Shown here piece after piece: positions 47,108 through 56,525 of a stretch of DNA of 64,000 nt. Position 1 is the first letter of the stretch; each line of letters begins with the position of its first letter. The position numbers and the translations under genes are program-made. The notes beneath the pieces were generated by a model. That model searched no databases, had not been told where the DNA came from, and saw only the letters and a program-made list of their open reading frames with translations. The DNA comes from Methylotenera sp. GTDB lineage: Bacteria > Pseudomonadota > Gammaproteobacteria > Burkholderiales > Methylophilaceae. Location of the stretch: positions 63,923 to 127,922 of the forward strand of contig JAHRYP010000003.1 of the NCBI GenBank assembly GCA_020622105.1, in the 5' to 3' direction.

Positions 47108-47583
47108 ACTCTGCTCGCTTTTCGTCACCCATCTAAATTGCGGAAACAATTGTCAGATACATGCTTAAGTCTCTGCGATCTGCCATATATTTGAGGAATA
47201 TTGTCTACTGGGCTTTATTGGCAGTGTTATTGCAGCGCATGATTTATTTATGCCCGCAAACACTCCGATGCATATGTCAAGCATCCGAATGAGCGCTGCT
47301 ATATTGCTTGGCAACACCAGGCGCACTGTAGGCCAATGACTCAAACTTTCCCCGTTCTTATATAATTATTTTTATGTTTATAATTCAATACGATAATGGC
47401 GACGCCCTACTTGAGCGTGCTACTACCGATTCAATGAAATCTGATTATATGCCTCTTGTTAAAGCAACTGATAGCAAAAACCGAGCCTGCCACCCATACG
47501 GGTAGTATCAGCAGGTTAAATAGTTAACCAGACATTTTTCAACAGATTTCATAGCGCCAATATCTAAATACACGGGAGTTTTA
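47108..47583. other. 476-base intergenic region with no confirmed gene
   Basis: This divergent spacer between the PhnD-like gene and the mocA-like gene is AT-rich. It contains an imperfect inverted repeat (TCCGATGC..GCATCCGA near 47264-47294) and a TATAATTATT stretch near 47359. A 43-codon ORF from 47374 (starts MFIIQYDNGDALLERA) has no ribosome site and no recognisable feature. Both promoters must lie here, but I cannot fix them. Confidence 0.6.
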
Positions 47584-48165
47584 ATGATAGGAATTTTATT
47601 GGCTGCAGGCTTCTCTCGCAGATTTGGTGCAGCGGATAAACTCCTGCAAATATTACCGGATGGGCGGCCAATAGCGCTTGCAGCGGCAGAAAACCTGATC
47701 AAGGCAATTCCACTGACAATTGCAGTGCTCAGGCCTGAAAATACAGCACTGGCAAATCTATTAAAGAATGCAGGGTTAAAAATCGTGTTCTGTGGCACGC
47801 AAGAGACGGAGATGGCAGATAGCCTGTCGGCCGCAGTTCACTACTCGGCTCAATTCAGTGAATCCAGCGTCGGCTTTGTCATTGCGCTCGCCGACATGCC
47901 TTATATAAAACCTGACACTATCGAGGCAATAGCACATGCGCTGAATTCAGGTGCTGCCATCGTAGCACCCGTTTATCAGGCCAAGCGCGGGCACCCGGTA
48001 GGTTTTTGCGCAAAGTTTCGCAATCAACTGGAACAATTAACTGGCGATGAGGGCGCCCGCGCGATACTTAAACGCCATGCAGATCAGATCAAGTTGCTGG
48101 AATGCAACGACCCCGGGGTTCTTGCTGATATCGATACTCCGCAAGATCTAACGTCGCTTCTATAA
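47584..48165 (+). CDS. mocA: Molybdenum cofactor nucleotidyltransferase (MocA-like)
   Basis: A 193-residue protein of the MobA-like NTP transferase fold. The signature LLAAGFSRRFGAADKLLQIL and the metal motif ALADMPYIKPDTI are visible, with AKRGHPVGFCAKF further on. It likely transfers CMP to molybdopterin to make the dinucleotide cofactor of the xanthine oxidase family. It is convergent with xdhC and the iorAB-like genes, whose products need this cofactor and its insertion. CMP rather than GMP specificity is inferred from context. Confidence 0.83.
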   Translation: MIGILLAAGFSRRFGAADKLLQILPDGRPIALAAAENLIKAIPLTIAVLRPENTALANLLKNAGLKIVFCGTQETEMADSLSAAVHYSAQFSESSVGFVIALADMPYIKPDTIEAIAHALNSGAAIVAPVYQAKRGHPVGFCAKFRNQLEQLTGDEGARAILKRHADQIKLLECNDPGVLADIDTPQDLTSLL

Positions 48166-48220
48166 ATACAGAATGGGGATGCAATATTACTCGTAAGCCA
48201 GTACTGGCTTACCTAATTCG

Positions 48221-49195
48221 CTAAGCCGCACACTTGGCTGATGCCAGACTCGACTTTGACTGCTGTGCGCGCACCTGAATCAGTTCAGCAAGTATAGCAA
48301 TCGCAATTTCCGCAGGTGTGCGGCTACCGATAGGCAAACCAACCGGCCCACGCAGTGTTGCAATTTCAGCTTCACGAAGATCAAACATGCGCATGCGTTC
48401 GCGGCGCTTTTCCTGATTTTTTTGTGAGCCAAGCGCACCGACATAAAACGCATCTGATTTCAGCGCTTCGAGCAAGGCCATGTCATCGAGCTTGGGGTCA
48501 TGTGTCACCGCAACGATTGCGGTGTAAGCATCCGGGTTGATTTCAAGCACAGCATCGTCTGGCATCGCGTATACCCAGCTCGCACCCTCAACGTGCCACT
48601 CCTCGCGCATATCCTGTCTTGGATCACAAATCAGCACCTCGAAATCCAATACCTGCGCCATACTGGCAAGCACCGAACCCAGTTGATTGGCGCCGATGAT
48701 CAGCAAGCGCCATTGCGGGCCAAAATAACTGTGAAACCAGTCATCCTCAATCCGTGGCGGGCCTTCTGGCTCAACCTCAGCCAGCCTGGCGCGACCAGTG
48801 GTGATATGCACCGAGCGCCGGATAAACTTGCGCTGCGCCATGCCTTGCAGTAAAGATTTCAGCTGTGCCGAATCATTTAAAGGCTCAACGAATATCTGCA
48901 AGCGTCCACCACATGGAATGCCAAAACGCTGCGCATCGTTACTGCTGATGCCATACTCAATCACAGACGGTATCTGCGGTAATTCCTGATTGCGCGCCTT
49001 ATCCGCCAAGTCATCTTCAACACAGCCACCGGAAACCGAGCCCAGCAAGTGACCATCTTCACGCACGGCGAGCAAAGCGCCCGGCAGACGTGGTGCCGAG
49101 CCCCAAGTCTGCACTACTGTAAACAAGTGTACTTTGTAACCGCTATCCAACCATGCAATGGCGCGCGTTAATACTTCCCAATCCAGTGACTTCAA
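48221..49195 (-). CDS. xdhC: XdhC-family molybdenum cofactor insertion protein
   Basis: A 324-residue cytosolic chaperone that binds, sulfurates and inserts the molybdenum cofactor. It has the N-terminal XdhC/CoxI domain (TVVQTWGSAPRLPGALLAV, GSVSGGCVEDDLADKA) and a C-terminal Rossmann-like domain (WRLLIIGANQLGSVLASMA, YVGALGSQKNQEKRRERM, GLPIGSRTPAEIAIAILAEL). The track ORF runs 23 codons into the upstream gene. A TTG at 49195 (MKSLDWEVLTRA) lies 4 bases after the iorB-like stop and is the more natural start. Its place at the end of the iorAB operon fits its role. Confidence 0.9.
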   Translation of the reverse strand: MKSLDWEVLTRAIAWLDSGYKVHLFTVVQTWGSAPRLPGALLAVREDGHLLGSVSGGCVEDDLADKARNQELPQIPSVIEYGISSNDAQRFGIPCGGRLQIFVEPLNDSAQLKSLLQGMAQRKFIRRSVHITTGRARLAEVEPEGPPRIEDDWFHSYFGPQWRLLIIGANQLGSVLASMAQVLDFEVLICDPRQDMREEWHVEGASWVYAMPDDAVLEINPDAYTAIVAVTHDPKLDDMALLEALKSDAFYVGALGSQKNQEKRRERMRMFDLREAEIATLRGPVGLPIGSRTPAEIAIAILAELIQVRAQQSKSSLASAKCAA

Positions 49196-49199
49196 AGTA

Positions 49200-51377
49200 T
49201 TACGCCAGTTGATCGCCGATCGGCAGACTGCGGATACGCTTGCCGGTCGCTGCAAAAATCGCATTAGTTACGGCCGGCGCAATTGGCGGTACCGCAGGCT
49301 CGCCTACGCCGCCCATTTTCTCTGTGCTTGGCACAATATGTACCTCAACTTTAGGCATATCCGCCATGCGCATCACTTTGTAGTCATTGAAATTAGACTG
49401 CTGCACCATACCATCCTTGAACGTGATTTCACTTTGCAATGCCGCGCCCAAGCCATATGAAACCGATGATTCCATCTGCGCTACCAGTGAGTCTGGATTG
49501 ACAGACAAACCGCAGTCAATCGCACAGACGACACGATGCACTTTAACCGCGCCTTTATTCACTGAAACTTCAGCCACTTGCGCCACATAGCTGCCAAAAG
49601 ATTCATGCACAGCAATGCCGCGGAAAACCCCTTTTGGCAGAGCCTTGCCCCAGTTTGCTTTTTCAGCCGCAAGATTAAGTGCTGCCAGATGTCGTGGATG
49701 ATCTTTAAGCAATGTCCTACGATATTCCAGCGAATCTTTACCCGCCGCATGCGCCAGCTCGTCAATCAGGCTTTCCATTGCAAATGCTGAGTGACTATGG
49801 CCGACAGAGCGCCACCACAAAACAGGAATGCTGGATTTTACCGTGTGCAGACTGACATGATGGTCAGCAATGGCCTTGATATAAGGTGAATCAGCAACGC
49901 CTTCAACTGAAGTTGCATCTACGCCATCCTTGATCTGGAATGCTTCAAACGGCGTTCCCAGCATGATAGACTGACCGACTTCCACATGTTGCCATGCCAC
50001 AGGCAAGCCATCGGCACCTAAACCGATTTTGGCCTTATGCAGGAACATCGGGCGATAATAACCACCTTTAACGTCATCTTCACGACTCCACACTGTTTTA
50101 ACCGGCACGCCGGCAGCTTTTGCTACGTGCACGGCTTCGGAGACAAAGTCAGCAGCCGGATTAGCGCGGCGACCAAATCCACCACCCAGAAACACTGTAT
50201 TAATTTTCACCTGTTCCGGTTTTAAACCCAGTATTTTTGCTGCGGATAGCTGATCAGTACCCTGCATTTGTGTACCGGTCCAGATCTCGCAGCCATCATC
50301 TGTAATCTTCACTGCACAGTTGAGCGGCTCCATCGGCGAGTGCGCCAGATATGGCAACACATATTCAGCTTCAATGACTTTTGTTGCTTTAGATATTGCT
50401 GATTGAGCATCACCGGCTTTTGCAGCGGGTAGACCCTCTTTAGCCGCCATGCTGCGATACTCTTCAAGCATCTTCTGTGAATCAAGACCGGCATTCGCGC
50501 CGAGATCCCACTCCACTTTGAGTGCATCACGCCCCTGTTTTGCTGCCCAGTAGCCGTCTGCAATCACTGCTACACCGCTAGGCACCTGCACTACATTCTG
50601 TACGCCCTTGATCTGCTTGGCAGCGCTGGCATCAAATGACTTTACTGTGCCGCCAAATACCGGAGAGCGCGCTACCATTGCGGTTTTTAAACCCTCAAAA
50701 TGGATATCCTGACCGAATATCGCTGTACCGTTTATTTTTTCCGGGCCATCCAGACGCTTGGTCGCTTTGCCGATAATTTTCCAGTCTTTAGGCTGCTTGA
50801 GCGTCACCGCTTTCGGTGTTTCCAGTTTGGCAGCTGTTTCAGCCAACTCGCCATAACTGATTTTTTTATCTCCGCTGATGACAAAGCCATTCTCTGTTTG
50901 TAGCGTTTCAACTGCAACGCCCAATTCTTCTGCTGCGGCAGCCACTAACAATGCGCGTGTCAGTGCACCTGCCTGGCGGTAACGGTCGAATTCAGACCAT
51001 GTGGTTGAAGATCCACCGGTTATCTGAATGCCATAAGCGGTATGCACGTATTCCGGTGCGGCTTTGGCATGCTCAACCTTGATCTTGCTCCAGTCGGCAT
51101 CCAGTTCTTCAGCAATCAGCATTGGCAGCGTGGTCCAAATACTTTGCCCCATTTCACTGTGTGCAAGCATTACGGTAATCGTGTTATCCGTGCCTATACG
51201 TAAAAAAGCGTTAGGTGCGGGTAACTTTGAGGCATCCGCACCTGCTTTTTCAGCGGTAGCGCCGGGCAGTAAAAAGCGCTTGGCGTTAGGAATATTAAAG
51301 GCAATCACCAAGCCGCCAACAACCAGTGCTGTGGCTTTGATAAAAGTACGTCTTGATATATTTAAAGGGGCGGTCAT
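49200..51377 (-). CDS. iorB: Molybdopterin-binding aldehyde/isoquinoline oxidoreductase large subunit
   Basis: A 725-residue subunit of the xanthine oxidase family, IorB-like. A twin-arginine signal ([19 protein letters not shown]) directs the folded complex to the periplasm. Large-subunit motifs are [52 protein letters not shown] and the catalytic Glu in [15 protein letters not shown]. It follows the small 2Fe-2S subunit by 10 bases. The substrate is unknown; aldehydes or N-heterocycles are usual. An electron acceptor such as a c-type cytochrome is expected but not encoded beside it. Confidence 0.9.
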   Translation of the reverse strand: MTAPLNISRRTFIKATALVVGGLVIAFNIPNAKRFLLPGATAEKAGADASKLPAPNAFLRIGTDNTITVMLAHSEMGQSIWTTLPMLIAEELDADWSKIKVEHAKAAPEYVHTAYGIQITGGSSTTWSEFDRYRQAGALTRALLVAAAAEELGVAVETLQTENGFVISGDKKISYGELAETAAKLETPKAVTLKQPKDWKIIGKATKRLDGPEKINGTAIFGQDIHFEGLKTAMVARSPVFGGTVKSFDASAAKQIKGVQNVVQVPSGVAVIADGYWAAKQGRDALKVEWDLGANAGLDSQKMLEEYRSMAAKEGLPAAKAGDAQSAISKATKVIEAEYVLPYLAHSPMEPLNCAVKITDDGCEIWTGTQMQGTDQLSAAKILGLKPEQVKINTVFLGGGFGRRANPAADFVSEAVHVAKAAGVPVKTVWSREDDVKGGYYRPMFLHKAKIGLGADGLPVAWQHVEVGQSIMLGTPFEAFQIKDGVDATSVEGVADSPYIKAIADHHVSLHTVKSSIPVLWWRSVGHSHSAFAMESLIDELAHAAGKDSLEYRRTLLKDHPRHLAALNLAAEKANWGKALPKGVFRGIAVHESFGSYVAQVAEVSVNKGAVKVHRVVCAIDCGLSVNPDSLVAQMESSVSYGLGAALQSEITFKDGMVQQSNFNDYKVMRMADMPKVEVHIVPSTEKMGGVGEPAVPPIAPAVTNAIFAATGKRIRSLPIGDQLA

Positions 51378-51387
51378 GGTTGGCTCC

Positions 51388-51846
51388 TTAAGCTAACTTG
51401 CTTGCTGCTTCGTGAATGGCAGCGCGAATACGTGGGTAAGTACCACAGCGGCAGATATTGCCGCTCATTGCGGCATCAATATCAGCATCGGTCGGGTTTT
51501 TATTGGTAGTCAGCAACGCGGTCGCTGCCATGATCTGGCCTGACTGACAGTAGCCGCACTGCACGACATCCACCTCACCCCATGCCTCCTGTACCGCCTT
51601 GCCTACTTTATCATTCTGGATATCTTCAATCGTGGTGATCTTTTTACCAACTGCAGCCGCCACCGGCGTTACACATGAACGTATCGGCTGTCCGTCTAGA
51701 TGCACGGTACAGGCGCCGCACTGTGCCATACCGCAGCCGAATTTAGTGCCGGTCAGGTGCACAATATCGCGCAATGCCCACAAAATCGGCATGTCTTCCG
51801 GTGCGTCGAGTGTTTCTTCTTTACCGTTGATATTTAAGGTAATCAT
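51388..51846 (-). CDS. iorA: Molybdenum hydroxylase small subunit with two 2Fe-2S clusters
   Basis: A 152-residue IorA-like subunit. The N-terminal plant-type cluster binds through [18 protein letters not shown] and a following Cys, and the C-terminal cluster through CGYCQSGQI and [12 protein letters not shown]. It passes electrons from the molybdenum centre of IorB. ATG 51846 ([11 protein letters not shown]) gives the standard start; the track start is six codons earlier. It has no signal peptide, consistent with export together with IorB through Tat. First gene of the iorA-iorB-xdhC operon. Confidence 0.93.
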   Translation of the reverse strand: MITLNINGKEETLDAPEDMPILWALRDIVHLTGTKFGCGMAQCGACTVHLDGQPIRSCVTPVAAAVGKKITTIEDIQNDKVGKAVQEAWGEVDVVQCGYCQSGQIMAATALLTTNKNPTDADIDAAMSGNICRCGTYPRIRAAIHEAASKLA

Positions 51847-51959
51847 GTTGGATGGCCTCGTCATTTATAAGTGAATTCTATTTTTAAAAGCAGTATAGCG
51901 TATAGCAAAATTACCGTATCAGATAACTAGGTTTGAACTATAAAAATGTTTATTGACAC

Positions 51960-52178
51960 TCAGCTGGCCTTGGAGCGCAGTGGCTCCAGCAGAGGTGAAA
52001 GACCGTTATGATCTATTTCCTGCATCAGTGCCAGCAGGCGTCCGAGCTCTCCCGCAGGAAAGCCTTCGCGCGCAAACCAATTCAGATATTGTCCGGGGAG
52101 ATCAGCCAGCAAGCGGCCTTTGTATTTACCGTAAGGCATCGTATAGCTGACTAAAAGCTGTAAGTCGTCTGGCTTCAT
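51960..52178 (-). CDS. DUF3820 family protein
   Basis: A 72-residue protein with the pattern TMPYGKYKGRLLADLPGQYLNWFAREGFPAGELGRLLALM, which defines the DUF3820 family (putative quorum-sensing-regulated virulence factor type). The MPFGKYKG motif also occurs in the exonuclease X C-terminus. It may bind nucleic acid; function is unknown. A plus-strand ORF over it is a shadow. Confidence 0.85.
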   Translation of the reverse strand: MKPDDLQLLVSYTMPYGKYKGRLLADLPGQYLNWFAREGFPAGELGRLLALMQEIDHNGLSPLLEPLRSKAS

Positions 52179-52292
52179 GCAGGATTGAAAGTTTTAACTG
52201 TTGGCCTGTTGTCCATCGCAGCACAACATTCGGCAAGCACTAAATTCTACAAGCTTATTGACTGCAAATTTGACCGATAAGTAAATTAAATC

Positions 52293-52328
52293 TGTTGCGG
52301 TGTGCATCCGCAGGCACACACCGCAACA
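52293..52328. terminator. Strong hairpin downstream of the Tyr-rich lipoprotein gene
   Basis: A perfect 12-bp stem, TGTTGCGGTGTG / CACACCGCAACA, with a 12-base loop lies 28 bases after the minus-strand stop at 52357. There is no long T-run. It probably ends that transcript or stabilises its 3' end before the DUF3820 gene. Confidence 0.65.
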
Positions 52329-52356
52329 TTAAATAACTTTCATCGCCATCTGGTAG

Positions 52357-52992
52357 CTACCTGCGGTCTTGCCCACGTCCGCCATTGCCCTTATCACGAC
52401 CTCGGCCTAGCTGTTTGAAGCGTTCCTGTGTAATTGGTTCTCGCGGTTCATACCGATAGTTCTCATTACGGATTGAATGCTGGCGCTCATCCTCTCGCGG
52501 ATAACGCTCACCGGAATATTCACGCTGATAACCAGGTACCGGCGCTGGATCTGGCGCTTTTCCTTTACCCCACTGCTCGGACTCACCATGACGCCGCTCC
52601 CAATCGCGCCCCCAACGCTCATCCCAGCGTGGTGGTTTATCTGCCTGCCAACCGCGGAAATATGATGGCGGCTGACGATAGTAACGCACCGGAACACGCA
52701 ACACATACAACGGCACGCGATAATGTTCTACATAACCCCACGGCCCGTTATACCAGCTACTGGCATACCAGCGGTCACTTACATACACCCAGTACAAACC
52801 GTCATAAAAGAAATAATTCAGGCTAATCGCCGGATCATAATACACAGGGTAGCCCGGGACTAGAACAAGACGCGGAAATACCGGCACATTGATACCGACA
52901 CTAACGGAAACATTATCAGGGCGATGGCCAGTAGTGCACGACGAAGTCGCCATTCCTAAAAATAAAGACAGTACAATCAATAAATAGCGCAT
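52357..52992 (-). CDS. Tyr/Arg-rich envelope lipoprotein, YXWGXW-like
   Basis: A 211-residue protein with a lipobox (LSLFLGMATSSCTT). The middle is rich in Tyr, Trp and Pro (YDPAISLNYFFYDGLYWVYVSDRWYASSWYNGPWG in pieces), and the tail is rich in Arg, Glu and Gly (GRDWERRHGESEQWG, GRGRDKGNGGRGQDRR). Such proteins are common in betaproteobacteria and are probably surface or periplasmic structural components; function is unknown. The next gene upstream is the DUF883 gene on the same strand. Confidence 0.8.
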   Translation of the reverse strand: MRYLLIVLSLFLGMATSSCTTGHRPDNVSVSVGINVPVFPRLVLVPGYPVYYDPAISLNYFFYDGLYWVYVSDRWYASSWYNGPWGYVEHYRVPLYVLRVPVRYYRQPPSYFRGWQADKPPRWDERWGRDWERRHGESEQWGKGKAPDPAPVPGYQREYSGERYPREDERQHSIRNENYRYEPREPITQERFKQLGRGRDKGNGGRGQDRR

Positions 52993-53055
52993 TTGTTGGC
53001 TCCTATTTAATAAATCATCTCCCCATGCTTTAAAACTGTAGTGCTAAATTCAGAG

Positions 53056-53391
53056 CTATCTGCGGCCTATCAAAAGTCCAATCAGCAGCCCTACGCCAGC
53101 TGCTACGCCCAAATTGCGCCACGGATTTTCCCGCACATAGTCATCTGCGATTCTGGACGCATGCCTAGCCTTGCCGCGCAGCGCGACCTCAGCATCTGCC
53201 ACTCTGGTTTTCATGGCTGCAACAGTATCGGCTGCCTTGGTGCGAACTTTAGCGATATCGGCTCCGCGCTGACTAGCTGTCGCTCTGATTAAATTATCTA
53301 CGTCGGATAACACTACGTTGAAATCGGCCACTAATTGTTGCCTGGTGACAGCGGGGCCCTTCTCAATATCAGATAAATTGACATTATTCAT
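53056..53391 (-). CDS. DUF883 (ElaB/YqjD-like) ribosome- or membrane-associated protein
   Basis: A 111-residue protein with a long helical, charged region (DNLIRATASQRGADIAKVRTKA) and a C-terminal membrane anchor (RNLGVAAGVGLLIGLLIGRR). This tail, YVRENPWRNLGVAAGVG, is the DUF883 hallmark. Relatives bind the inner membrane and ribosomes in stationary phase. It is probably general-stress controlled; no regulatory site is obvious. Confidence 0.9.
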   Translation of the reverse strand: MNNVNLSDIEKGPAVTRQQLVADFNVVLSDVDNLIRATASQRGADIAKVRTKAADTVAAMKTRVADAEVALRGKARHASRIADDYVRENPWRNLGVAAGVGLLIGLLIGRR

Positions 53392-53572
53392 TGCTATTTA
53401 CTCCATAAAAATGTGTAAACACAATAGGAGTATGAATTAAAGATTAAGCCAAGTCTGTACGGTCTAACACGTACTATAAACCCAGAGATTTTAAGCACTA
53501 ACACATAGTATCGACTAATTTTAATAGTATTTTGAATACAACAAAGAGAACAGTTTGAATGCTGCCGCGAGT

Positions 53573-54037
53573 CTAAAACAGCTCAGCTTGCGGAGTCGGC
53601 GGCGCTACCAGCAAAGCATCAAGATCAATATCAAAAATGCCCAGTTTTCCCGGACATGGCATTAGCGCGAGCGGTCTTGCCTGTTCAAATAGAAAGCCGA
53701 AATACTCCTGATGCACCCCACCAAAGTGAACGCGCTGCTGACGGCTAATGCCTTCAGGTAATTCGCCTGGCCTGCTGCACAGTACCAGATTGGCAATGCC
53801 GACTACACCACCGAAGCCAAGCTTATCTATGGCAGGGATAGGTACATCTGTATTTGACTTAATGTAGTTGTAATACTCTTGATAAATACCTTTACTGGCA
53901 TGAATCAGAATCGGCCCGCGGTATTGGGTTCCCCAAGTGCGGTCATCCACCAGCAGGTAGCCGTTAGCAATCATCCATGCGTAGGGTTGCTTGAGTGATA
54001 GCGCTTTTGTCATGCCTGTAGGGAGCGATAGTGACAT
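53573..54037 (-). CDS. ASCH-domain protein
   Basis: A 154-residue protein with a PUA-like ASCH fold: TKALSLKQPYAWMIANGYLLVDDRTWGTQYRGPILIHASKG and FGGVVGIANLVLC are typical. ASCH proteins are thought to bind RNA or modified nucleosides. It stands alone next to the tRNA-Thr gene. The function is not established. Confidence 0.85.
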   Translation of the reverse strand: MSLSLPTGMTKALSLKQPYAWMIANGYLLVDDRTWGTQYRGPILIHASKGIYQEYYNYIKSNTDVPIPAIDKLGFGGVVGIANLVLCSRPGELPEGISRQQRVHFGGVHQEYFGFLFEQARPLALMPCPGKLGIFDIDLDALLVAPPTPQAELF

Positions 54038-54161
54038 AGCTTATTTTAGTTTAATTACTAGACAACTGAAGCTGAAGTTTACGATCCGTAGCCAGTGGAA
54101 TGTGATTGATATCCAATAGGTCCAGACTGTATTTGCGGATGGTATTTAATGAGATAAAAGA

Positions 54162-54237
54162 TGGTGCCGGATGTCGGAATCGAACTGACGACCTTCGCAT
54201 TACAAGTGCGCTGCTCTACCAACTGAGCTAATCCGGC
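54162..54237 (-). tRNA. tRNA-Thr (anticodon TGT)
   Basis: A 76-base tRNA read on the minus strand: GCCGGATTAGCTCAGTTGG start, anticodon loop CTTGTAA (TGT), T-loop GTTCGATTC, and acceptor ATCCGGCACCA with encoded CCA. The 7-bp acceptor stem (GCCGGAT / ATCCGGC) and all arms pair well. It decodes ACA. It is a single tRNA, not in a cluster, and no integrase or attachment repeat is visible beside it. Confidence 0.97.
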
Positions 54238-54485
54238 AATTACTAAACTTGACGTACTGAATTTATGTACTGAACTGGCTGCGCATTATACCGAAATTAT
54301 TTACAAAGTGTACTATTTACGCCTAAAGTAATTAACTGCTTGCTGTGTTTATAGTTTAAGTTAAGAATATAAATCCTCCGGCAAAAAAATGATTGAATAC
54401 TCTGCAACAAGCGCCGCATATAGCGGTCTGAATATAATAAGATTATTATTAGGCTCATCCAAAACAAGCTATAGGTGAAGTGAAA

Positions 54486-55265
54486 ATGAACACACTATCT
54501 TCTACCAAAGGCATTCTTTTCGATCTGGATGGCGTACTTTATGTGAGTTCAAGCGCTATTGACGGCGCCATTGAAGCGATCAAAAAAATCCGAACCAGTG
54601 AAATGCCATGCCGTTTTGTCACCAACACCAGTACGTTATCACTGGCTTCTCTGCATAAAAAGATTCAACAACTCGGATTCTCAATTCCTGAAAATGAAAT
54701 CATCAGCGCACCTCAGGCTGCCTTGCTTTATTTGCGGCAGCTGCAAGACCCCGTTTGCCGCTTTCTACTCGCAGATGATGTAAAGAAAGATTTTGCAGAA
54801 TTCCGCCAGTCCAATACTGAAGCTGAGTATATTGTCATCGGCGACATCGGCAATGCCTGGTCTTATGATCTGCTGAATGAAGTTTTCACCTGCCTGATGC
54901 ACGGCGCAAAACTCATCGCAATCCATAAAAACCGCTTCTGGCAAACCGAGCATGGGCTGCAAATGGATATTGGCGGATTTGTTGACGGGCTGGAATACGC
55001 CAGTGGTACCAAAGCAATGATTATCGGCAAACCATCTAAAGACTTCTTTCAAATCGCATTAGATCATATGGGCCTACAGGCTAATCAGGCTGCCATGATA
55101 GGTGATGATATAGACGCAGACATTGGTGGTGCACAACAGGCAGGACTGCAAGGCATTCTGGTCAAAACCGGCAAGTACAGAAAAAGCTATGCAGACCTAT
55201 CAGCCATCACACCGGATTTAATTATAGACTCTGTCGCTGAGCTACCAAAGGTACTAAATATTTAG
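54486..55265 (+). CDS. HAD-superfamily (class IIA) phosphatase
   Basis: A 259-residue phosphatase of the NagD/LHPP type. Motifs are GILFDLDGVLYVSS (nucleophile Asp), CRFVTNTSTLSL (motif II) and MIGDDIDADIGGAQQAG (metal Asp), with IIGKPSKDFFQIAL before it. The C2a cap domain lies between. ATG 54486 (MNTLSS) is preferred to the GTG at 54480 because an AGGTGAAGTG stretch lies just upstream. The substrate is unknown. Confidence 0.9.
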   Translation: MNTLSSTKGILFDLDGVLYVSSSAIDGAIEAIKKIRTSEMPCRFVTNTSTLSLASLHKKIQQLGFSIPENEIISAPQAALLYLRQLQDPVCRFLLADDVKKDFAEFRQSNTEAEYIVIGDIGNAWSYDLLNEVFTCLMHGAKLIAIHKNRFWQTEHGLQMDIGGFVDGLEYASGTKAMIIGKPSKDFFQIALDHMGLQANQAAMIGDDIDADIGGAQQAGLQGILVKTGKYRKSYADLSAITPDLIIDSVAELPKVLNI

Positions 55266-55351
55266 GGTGGTCTCAGCCACCTGCACTCTTACAAGACTTC
55301 ATAGCATAAGTAATCACTTACTTTTGTTGCTGCCATTTAATTTAAAGGAGA

Positions 55352-55963
55352 TTAATTTTTAATTTGGGAATAAGAAGATTTCAAAACGTTAAAAGAGGAT
55401 TTAAGCAGCAGCAGTGAAAGCACCAACCCGACTGCGATATCAGCCCATCCCAGATTCGTCATCCAAACCAGCACTGAAGCCACAATAATTGAAACATTAT
55501 TCAATATATCGTTTCTGGAACATTCCCAGACAGAACTCATATTAATGTCTTGTTCCCGATATCTTGTCAGCAAGAGAAAACAGGTCAGGTTCAACAGTAA
55601 AGCGATAAATGCAACCACACCCATCGTCTCAAAAATTGGCACTGTATTATCCATAATATGCAGAATAACCTGGCTTAATACAAAGAGAGCACCTAATAAA
55701 ATCAGGCAGCCTTTAACAAAGGCCACTTTGGCTTTCATCTGATTACTTTTGTAGATCACGTACAAACTTAATGCATAGGTCACTGCATCACCGAAATCAT
55801 CAATACTCTCAGACATCAGCCCAGTAGAGCTGGCAGACCAGCCATAGAAGGCGGTTAAGCAAAATAAAACAATATTGATCAACAAAACAATCTTTAATAT
55901 TTTAGATTGTTTAACTTTCATGGCCGCAAGGGCACAGGATTTATTTTCACAGCAGTCAGCCAT
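55352..55963 (-). CDS. Cation diffusion facilitator-type membrane transporter
   Basis: A 203-residue protein with about six membrane helices and a CDF-like layout but no long C-terminal domain. The first metal motif is SESIDDFGDAVTYAL, with Asp-X3-Asp. The second, ECSRNDILNNVSIIVA, has Cys-X3-Asp where His-X3-Asp is usual. The N-terminus is Cys-rich (ADCCENKSCAL). It probably exports a divalent cation, but the altered site makes the metal uncertain. It stands alone. Confidence 0.78.
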   Translation of the reverse strand: MADCCENKSCALAAMKVKQSKILKIVLLINIVLFCLTAFYGWSASSTGLMSESIDDFGDAVTYALSLYVIYKSNQMKAKVAFVKGCLILLGALFVLSQVILHIMDNTVPIFETMGVVAFIALLLNLTCFLLLTRYREQDINMSSVWECSRNDILNNVSIIVASVLVWMTNLGWADIAVGLVLSLLLLKSSFNVLKSSYSQIKN

Positions 55964-56282
55964 TTCTACACCTCAAGAAATCCAACTCAATAACTAACTC
56001 TAATCATACACTGCCGCTAGATAATAATAAGTATATGCAGGCCGCTTTAGCGCGGACTCGTCAATTATAAAAACTCTCCACTCAACATGAAGTCTATCAA
56101 TAACTTATTGTATTTAAACCAGTGACGATTAGTCCGGTAATTTCTACGCAAATCAGTTAATGATTTTACTTAGCCTGCATTCATGATCGGCAATAGTGCT
56201 GAAAAGAATTCCAGGTTCATAATGCAGTCATACAAACACGACATCTAGTCGGTTTAACAAATTAAAACTTAGGAGAATCATT
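55964..56282 (+). other. 319-base upstream region of pqqA copy 2
   Basis: AT-rich spacer between the CDF gene and the second pqqA. The only clear element is the ribosome site AGGAG, 7 bases before the ATG. I see no obvious similarity to the upstream region of pqqA copy 1 beyond the last 15 or so bases. A promoter for pqqA should be here, but no confident -35/-10 pair stands out. Confidence 0.5.
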
Positions 56283-56354
56283 ATGTGGACAAAACCAGCA
56301 GCTACTGAAATGCGTTTCGGTTTCGAAGTAACAATGTACGTAATGAACAAATAA
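56283..56354 (+). CDS. pqqA: PQQ precursor peptide, copy 2
   Basis: A 23-codon gene missing from the track, encoding the same peptide as copy 1 (starts [14 protein letters not shown], contains EVTMY with the cross-linked Glu and Tyr). The two DNA copies differ at three third-codon positions only, all silent. It has its own AGGAG site and terminator and no pqqBCDE neighbours. Carrying more than one pqqA is known in some methylotrophs and is thought to raise supply of the precursor. Confidence 0.95.
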   Translation: MWTKPAATEMRFGFEVTMYVMNK

Positions 56355-56372
56355 TCATTGTTCTGAGCAATT

Positions 56373-56407
56373 AAAAAAAGCCTGACTCAAGTCAGGCTTT
56401 TTTGTTT
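56373..56407 (+). terminator. Rho-independent terminator after pqqA copy 2
   Basis: A stem AAAGCCTGACT / AGTCAGGCTTT with a short CA centre ends in a T-run, 18 bases after the stop. Confidence 0.93.
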
Positions 56408-56525
56408 TTAGCAATTTAAGTGTCAATAGTCATCAATTCAATTTGAAGGCAATCTTCTGACCACAGGTTGCATGTTCGCATCCATCATGGCAAGTCCGGC
56501 AGCACTTAGCGCTTATGGTATTAAT

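Noticed and set aside
47374-47505. 43-codon ORF in the spacer before the mocA-like gene
   Set aside because: It has no ribosome site, no hydrophobic or conserved pattern, and ends randomly; chance is more likely.
54162-54237. tRNA-Thr as an integration site for a genomic island
   Set aside because: No integrase, no repeat of the tRNA 3' end and no foreign-looking genes follow on either side within the window.
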